Shown: positions 13,328 to 17,409 of the stretch, piece by piece
Layout of the letters: each line of letters begins with the position of its first letter
Numbering within the stretch: the stretch's first letter is position 1
NCBI GenBank assembly: GCA_016873575.1
Contig: VGWY01000026.1
Location: 1 to 17,409, forward strand
Direction: 5' to 3'
Source of the DNA: Nitrospira sp.
GTDB taxonomy: Bacteria; Nitrospirota; Thermodesulfovibrionia; Thermodesulfovibrionales; SM23-35
Length of the DNA: 17,409 nucleotides
Notes under the pieces: generated by a model
Told to the model about the DNA's origin: nothing
The model's input: the letters and a program-made list of their open reading frames with translations, nothing else
Databases searched by the model: none
Translations under genes and position numbers: made by a program

Positions 13328-13903
13328 GGTATCGAGTCAAAGAAGAGAATCATTAATGCTGCTTTGGATGTATTCTCCATGCAAGGCTATGCTAAAGCAA
13401 ACATGAGGGAAATTGCAAAAATTGCAGGTATAAGCATAGGCGGCATTTATCTCTATTTCAAAAATAAAGAGGAACTCTATAAAAGCCTTATCAATGACAG
13501 AAGGCGTGACCTGTTCAATAATGTTGCGGCAACCTCAGGGAAATCAATATCAGCTACAGAGTCTTTATCTAACTTTTTAACCACATATCTTGAATATGCC
13601 TTAAAACATAAGGAATTTATCCTCCTCCATATCAGGGAACACGGTTTTTCATTCGATATAGATAAGAAGAGAGAATTTTTCAGACAACAGATAAAACCCC
13701 TTGAGAAAATTATTATCAAAGGGATTCATTCAGGTGAATTCAGGAAATGCAATGCAAAGGACATAGCAAAGATTATTATGGCATCGCTCAGGGGTGTTAT
13801 CCTGTCAATGGCATTGGATGATGATGTTGTTATTACACCAAAGATACTGACCGAGTTTATTTTGATTGGTCTATTAAAAAACGGTGGAGAGGGAAAGAAG
13901 TGA
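13313..13903 (+). CDS. TetR/AcrR-family transcriptional regulator
   Basis: The 196-residue protein has the TetR N-terminal helix-turn-helix (about 8-56): 'RIINAALDVFSMQGYAKANM', 'REIAKIAGISIGGIYLYFKN', 'KEELYKSLI'. The C-terminal ligand-binding helical domain (60-190) is family-specific and its ligand cannot be read. It precedes an RND adaptor and pump gene, the common arrangement for a local repressor of efflux. Its own promoter carries two palindromic operators. The stop TGA (13901-13903) is the first codon of repeat R1 copy c, so the last residues 'GGEGKK' abut the repeat and the original C-terminus may have been altered. Two R1 copies in opposite orientation flank the gene. Confidence 0.93.
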   Translation: MNKRSGIESKKRIINAALDVFSMQGYAKANMREIAKIAGISIGGIYLYFKNKEELYKSLINDRRRDLFNNVAATSGKSISATESLSNFLTTYLEYALKHKEFILLHIREHGFSFDIDKKREFFRQQIKPLEKIIIKGIHSGEFRKCNAKDIAKIIMASLRGVILSMALDDDVVITPKILTEFILIGLLKNGGEGKK

Positions 13904-13960
13904 AGCTCCCAGACTAAAAGTAGGGGCTTCCATGCAAGGAAAATATTTTATTCATATGAG
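13901..13960 (+). repeat. Dispersed repeat R1, copy c (long form)
   Basis: It starts TGAAGCTCCC-AGACTAAAAG like copies a and b, continues with GGGGCTTCCATGCAAGGAAA shared with copy d, and ends ATTCATATGAG. The first TGA is the stop codon of tetR. TTCC...GGAA gives a second small palindrome that the short copies have lost. Confidence 0.8.
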
Positions 13961-14014
13961 AGTCTGTTGCACAAATGGCAAGATCAGGCATTCTGTCATG
14001 CTGACCCCTGAAAG

Positions 14015-14115
14015 TGTCATTCTGAACTTGGTTCAGAATCTCTTCAGGGCATGCTTATTTCAGCATCTAATAAAATCAACATGTCATGAGACCCTGAAAC
14101 GAGTTCAGGGTGACA
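14015..14115. repeat. TGTCATTCTGAAC...GTTCAGGGTGACA extragenic repeat
   Basis: Terminal arms TGTCATTCTGAACTTGGTTC (from 14015) and its diverged inverted partner ending GGGTGACA (14093-14115) each contain a palindrome around TGAAC/GTTCA. It lies between tetR and the adaptor gene. A partial relative, TGTCATGCTGACCCCTGAAA, lies just before it (13994-14013). Confidence 0.75.
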
Positions 14116-14167
14116 AAAAACATATTTGTGCAAGAGCCTCATGTAATAAGGGATAGGATAATATAAC

Positions 14168-14276
14168 ACCCTCCCCAACCCCTCCCATCCCCGGCCTTGC
14201 TCCGCAAAGCGGGGCAGGCAAGGGAGGGGAAATTATGAAACAGTTCCCTCTCCCCTGGTGGGAGAGGGATAGGGTG
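14168..14276. repeat. CCCTCCCC/GGGAGGGG palindromic repeat block
   Basis: CCCCTCCC/GGGAGGGG (14179-14186 with 14222-14229) and CCCTCTCCC/GGGAGAGGG (14246-14254 with 14260-14268) are perfect stems. An outer CACCCT/AGGGTG pair (14168-14173 with 14271-14276) closes the block. It ends 33 bases before the adaptor start and so probably forms part of its leader. This is a widespread extragenic repeat type. Confidence 0.75.
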
Positions 14277-14308
14277 AGGGGGGTCGGAGAAACAATCAGG
14301 AGAAAAAG

Positions 14309-15457
14309 ATGGTGATTAAGATGTATTCCGGATTTGTAAAAACTGTAGAGGTATTTGTCTGTTCCATTTTATTGATTTTATTGATAACCATCCTCTCTGC
14401 ATGTTCTAAAGGAAAATCACAGCCCCCTCCAAAGCAGGCTGTACCGGTAACGGCTGCTACCGTGGTTCAAAAAACCGTCCCTGTTCAGATCAGTGCCATT
14501 GGTAATGTCGAAGCTTATTCCACAGTATCGGTTAAATCCCAGATGGGAGGTGTACTAACCCGAGTACATTTCAAGGAGGGACAGGATGTATATATTGGAG
14601 ATATCCTTTTCACAATAGATCCCCGTCCCTATGAAGCAGCTCTTAAACAGGCGGAAGCAAATCTTGCAAAAGATACTGCACAGCTTGAAAATGCACGTGT
14701 GGAAGCCCGCCGTTATGGAGAGCTTGTCAGGAAAGGTTATGTTGCACAGGAGCAATACGACCAGATAAAAACCAATGCTGCTGCCCTGGAAGCAACGGTA
14801 ACCGCTGATAGGGCACTGGTTGAAAACGCTCGCTTACAGTTGAAGTATTGCTATATATACTCTCCTATAAATGGCAGGACTGGAAATCTCATAGCCAATG
14901 AGGGCAATCTGATCAAGGCGAATGGCGACAATCCGATGGTAGTCATCAACCAGATTCAGCCTGTCTATGTGAGCTTTTCTGTGCCTGAGCAGTACTTGGC
15001 AGAGATCAAAGAATACATGTCATCCGGGAAGGTAAAGGTTGAGGCTATCATCGCAAAGGATGAAGACCGTCCTGTTGAAGGGGTATTAACTTTCGTAGAT
15101 AATGCGGTAGATACAAGTACCGGTACTATAAAACTGAAAGCAACATTTGGCAATAAAGACAAATGCCTCTGGCCTGGACAATTTGTTAATGTGGTTATGA
15201 TACTAACCACACAGCCAAATGCAGTTATTGTTCCTTTGCATGCGATACAGACCGGTCAGAAAGGACAGTATGTCTTTCTCATTAAGAACGACCTTACTGT
15301 TGAATCCCGGTCTGTTGTCATTACCAGAACAATAAATAACGAAGCTATTGTTGAAAAAGGACTCCAATCAGGTGATAAGGTAGTGACAGATGGACAACTA
15401 CGTCTTGTTCCAGGAGCTAAAGTTGAAGTAAAAGGCTGGACAGAAGGCCTTAAGTAA
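14309..15457 (+). CDS. RND efflux periplasmic adaptor (MdtA/AcrA-like membrane fusion lipoprotein)
   Basis: The 382-residue protein has an N-terminal hydrophobic signal ending in lipobox 'LSAC' (Cys at about residue 32), predicted to be lipid-anchored. The mature part shows the adaptor plan: beta-barrel/lipoyl strand 'VSVKSQMGGVLTRVHFKEGQ' (about 75-94), 'GDILFTIDPRPYEAALKQAE', a helical hairpin (110-175), second lipoyl half 'YIYSPINGRTG', then the barrel and 'GQFVNVVMIL...VIVPLHAIQ'. It would link the inner-membrane pump to an outer-membrane channel. AGGAG lies 6-8 bases before the ATG. Its TAA overlaps the pump ATG by one base (TAATG), so the two are coupled. tetR upstream is the likely regulator; I found no clear promoter in the repeats between. 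Confidence 0.94.
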   Translation: MVIKMYSGFVKTVEVFVCSILLILLITILSACSKGKSQPPPKQAVPVTAATVVQKTVPVQISAIGNVEAYSTVSVKSQMGGVLTRVHFKEGQDVYIGDILFTIDPRPYEAALKQAEANLAKDTAQLENARVEARRYGELVRKGYVAQEQYDQIKTNAAALEATVTADRALVENARLQLKYCYIYSPINGRTGNLIANEGNLIKANGDNPMVVINQIQPVYVSFSVPEQYLAEIKEYMSSGKVKVEAIIAKDEDRPVEGVLTFVDNAVDTSTGTIKLKATFGNKDKCLWPGQFVNVVMILTTQPNAVIVPLHAIQTGQKGQYVFLIKNDLTVESRSVVITRTINNEAIVEKGLQSGDKVVTDGQLRLVPGAKVEVKGWTEGLK

Positions 15458-17328
15458 TGAACATAGCAGAAATTTTCATACGCAGGCCGGTCATGACGAC
15501 CCTCGTCATGATGGCAATCCTGCTCTTCGGCATAATTGGATACAAGCTATTACCAGTAAGTGACCTGCCGAATGTGGATTTTCCTACAATTCTTGTAAGC
15601 GCCAACCTCCCCGGTGCCAGCCCTGAAACTATGGCCTCAGCTGTGGCTACTACTCTTGAACGGCAATTTTCTACTATTGCCGGTCTTGATTCCATGACTT
15701 CAACCAATGCTCAGGGGAATACTCAGATTACTCTACAGTTTAATTTGAGCCGGGATATCGATGCAGCAGCTCAGGATGTCCAGGCGATGATTGCCAAGGC
15801 TGCCCGCCAGTTGCCGCAGGATATGCCGAGCCCGCCGTCATACCAGAAGGTTAACCCGGCTGATCAGCCGATTCTTTATCTTGCGCTTAGTTCTCCGACT
15901 CTTCCCCTCTCAACGGTAAATGAATATGCGGATACATTTATTGCCCAGCGCATTTCGATGGTGAGCGGAGTGGCTCAGGTTCAGATCTTTGGTTCTCAGA
16001 AGTATGCTGTGCGCGCACAGGTTGATCCGAAAGCACTGGCATCCCGGGGCATAGGGATAGATGAGGTGGCTGACGCCGTGGAACGCGGGAATGTCAACCT
16101 GCCGACAGGCACATTATGGGGAACTGACAAGGCATTTACAATAAAGGCAACGGGACAGCTTTATAATGCTGCTGCTTACCGTCCTTTGATTGTAGCCTAT
16201 CGCAACGGCTCTCCCGTGCACCTCGAGGAACTTGGCAGGGTTATAGACAGTGTTGAAAACGATAAAGTGGCAAGCTGGTATAACGATACCAGAGCAATTG
16301 TTCTTGCCATACAACGTCAACCCGGTACGAATACTGTAGAAGTTGTAGATTCTATAAAAAGCCTCCTGCCGACCTTCCGTGCTCAGATGCCGGCTTCAAT
16401 AGATCTTAACATCCTCTATGACCGTTCTGTATCAATCCGTAACTCGGTTAATGATGTAAAATTCACACTTATGCTGGCAATCTTTTTGGTTGTTATGGTC
16501 ATTTTCCTTTTCTTGCGGAACATCTCTGCAACGATCATTCCGAGTCTTGCACTCCCTACATCAATTATCTTCACCTTTGCGGTGATGTATCTTTTAGGAT
16601 ATAGCCTCGATAACATATCTTTGATGGCCTTGATCCTCGCTGTCGGATTTGTGGTAGACGATGCCATAGTCATGCTGGAAAACATCGTCCGTCATATGGA
16701 AAGAGGGGAGGGCGTTCTTGAGGCTGCACTTAACGGATCGAAAGAAATCGGCTTCACCATTTTATCCATGACTCTTTCTCTCGTGGCGGTTTTTATACCG
16801 GTACTGTTTATGGGTGGAATCCTCGGACGTTTGCTCCATGAATTTGCGGTGACGATCGGGACTGCCATACTGGTCTCAGGGTTTGTCTCGCTGAGCCTCA
16901 CACCGATGCTCTGCAGCAGGTTCCTGCGTCCGCCTGCTACAGAGAAACACGGACGTTTATACATGATATCAGAACGTTTCTTTGAAGGGATGCTCCATAT
17001 TTATGAACGGAGTCTAACGTTTGTTTTAAAACACAAGCGGCCTACAATGATAATCACTGGACTTACTCTTATTGCAACAGTCTATTTGTTAAGTGCAATC
17101 CCGAAGGGTTTTCTGCCGAGTGAAGATACCGGCCGGATATCTGCCTTTACCGAGGCTCAACAGGGTATTTCTTTTGATTCGATGGTAAAGCATCAACAGG
17201 CATTGGCATCTATTGTCCGTGAAGACCCTAATGTGGATTCCTTCATGTCAAGTGTCGGTGCAGGAGGAGCAAATGTGGCAAGTAACTCAATGATAGGTAA
17301 GCCACTGGTTTTACCAGTGAGACTATAA
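15457..17328 (+). CDS. RND efflux pump permease (MdtB/MdtC-like), truncated by an insertion
   Basis: Only 623 codons are open, against about 1,020-1,050 for the family. Family features are intact to about residue 612: 'IFIRRPVMTTLVMMAILLFG' (TM1), 'LPGASPETMASAVATTLE', the porter domain, TM2-TM6 with 'VGFVVDDAIVMLENIVRHME' containing the proton-relay DD pair in TM4, then 'PKGFLPSEDTGRISAF' and 'SSVGAGGANVASNS'. After that, homologues usually continue with G-R-x-F-I; here about 11 unrelated codons follow and the frame stops. The tail lies in an IS200/IS605-like left end. The rest of the gene would be beyond the window. As it stands the pump lacks the second porter repeat and the second TM bundle and should be inactive. 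It is coupled to the adaptor gene. Confidence 0.92.
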   Translation: MNIAEIFIRRPVMTTLVMMAILLFGIIGYKLLPVSDLPNVDFPTILVSANLPGASPETMASAVATTLERQFSTIAGLDSMTSTNAQGNTQITLQFNLSRDIDAAAQDVQAMIAKAARQLPQDMPSPPSYQKVNPADQPILYLALSSPTLPLSTVNEYADTFIAQRISMVSGVAQVQIFGSQKYAVRAQVDPKALASRGIGIDEVADAVERGNVNLPTGTLWGTDKAFTIKATGQLYNAAAYRPLIVAYRNGSPVHLEELGRVIDSVENDKVASWYNDTRAIVLAIQRQPGTNTVEVVDSIKSLLPTFRAQMPASIDLNILYDRSVSIRNSVNDVKFTLMLAIFLVVMVIFLFLRNISATIIPSLALPTSIIFTFAVMYLLGYSLDNISLMALILAVGFVVDDAIVMLENIVRHMERGEGVLEAALNGSKEIGFTILSMTLSLVAVFIPVLFMGGILGRLLHEFAVTIGTAILVSGFVSLSLTPMLCSRFLRPPATEKHGRLYMISERFFEGMLHIYERSLTFVLKHKRPTMIITGLTLIATVYLLSAIPKGFLPSEDTGRISAFTEAQQGISFDSMVKHQQALASIVREDPNVDSFMSSVGAGGANVASNSMIGKPLVLPVRL

Positions 17329-17356
17329 AGGTTTGACCTTGCAGTATTAAGTAAAA

Positions 17357-17401
17357 TATTCCTCCTGGTGGCTTGACGGTAAAAAAACACCAGGAGGAAT
17401 A
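17357..17401 (+). promoter_or_regulatory. Stem sequestering the presumed transposase ribosome binding site
   Basis: Bases 17357-17370 pair perfectly with 17388-17401 (14 bp, 17-base loop). The right arm contains AGGAGG (17392-17397), five bases before the ATG at 17403. The site would be locked in the folded message, limiting transposase translation, as known for IS200. Confidence 0.75.
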
Positions 17402-17402
17402 A

Positions 17403-17409
17403 ATGAGTG
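17403..17409 (+). CDS. Start of a presumed IS200-type transposase gene (cut by window edge)
   Basis: Only ATG-AGT-G is visible (Met-Ser-...). The AGGAGG at the right distance and the IS200-like leader are the sole grounds for calling a gene here; the family cannot be confirmed from two codons. Confidence 0.4.

Larger units (their letters stand above)
17291..17409 (+). mobile_element. Left end of a probable IS200/IS605-family insertion in the RND gene (partial)
   Basis: Homology to RND pumps ends near 17290. What follows has a subterminal hairpin CACTGGT-TTT-ACCAGTG (17303-17319), then a long stem around a strong ribosome site, then ATGAGTG at the window edge. An imperfect subterminal end hairpin plus a 5'-untranslated stem hiding the transposase ribosome site is the IS200 layout, and many IS200 TnpA proteins begin Met-Ser. 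The exact junction (about 17287-17300) and family are inferred, since the transposase itself lies outside the window. Confidence 0.6.

Noticed and set aside
15457..17328. A naturally short, complete RND-like protein
   Set aside because: The protein stops in the middle of the second half's first domain, after normal RND sequence, with unrelated tail residues derived from repeat-like DNA.

Overview
The window is chromosomal DNA from a bacterium with moderate G+C. The housekeeping proteins, the palindromic repeats of the GTCATTCCG...CGGAATGAC type and the accessory genes (DUF4258/YgiT pair, AmrB, double PilZ, DUF1848) fit a Nitrospirota-like or deltaproteobacterial-like anaerobe. That placement is an impression from protein appearance and was not tested.

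Layout. (1) 1-911: a hairpin-rich element, then a small DUF4258 + YgiT-type zinc-finger pair of toxin-antitoxin style, closed by a perfect 18-bp palindrome. (2) 912-8767, all on the minus strand: a core block read as M50 site-2-type protease, rplI, dnaB, amrB (Memo family), a two-domain PilZ protein, rplU, rpmA, obgE and proB. It joins two classic neighbourhoods, rplI-dnaB and rplU-rpmA-obgE-proB, through amrB and pilZ. The rplU-rpmA pair has its own promoter and a good intrinsic terminator. obgE-proB follows after 565 bases of repeats. (3) 8872-9666, plus strand: a TPR lipoprotein and tRNA-Pro(UGG). (4) 9667-12560, plus strand: an accessory segment beginning at the 3' end of the tRNA, with a three-gene run (DUF1848 protein with a C-terminal CxxxCxxC cluster, split-barrel flavin-type protein, DUF6933 protein), then a ribbon-helix-helix/PIN toxin-antitoxin pair with its own operator. 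(5) 12572-14300: a repeat-dense zone holding a minus-strand ferredoxin and a plus-strand TetR regulator. (6) 14309-17409: an RND efflux adaptor and the first ~610 residues of an RND pump, whose reading frame breaks where an IS200/IS605-like element appears to begin. The window ends at the presumed transposase start codon.

How the parts relate. TetR has a strong promoter with two identical-architecture palindromes (TGAAC-N4-GTTCA) over its transcription and translation start, so it probably represses itself and may control the adjacent efflux operon. The broken pump suggests that operon is no longer functional in this strain. One dispersed repeat, here called R1, occurs four times. At two of them the first three bases, TGA, are the stop codon of the preceding gene.

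Most notable observations: R1 copies fused to stop codons and bracketing tetR; a possible two-state Shine-Dalgarno/anti-Shine-Dalgarno leader before the ferredoxin; a three-way-junction palindrome at the ferredoxin 3' end; a MITE whose terminal repeat carries the likely rplI -10 box; the IS insertion in the RND pump, with the transposase ribosome site locked in a 14-bp stem; and the DUF1848-flavoprotein-DUF6933 cassette beside a tRNA.
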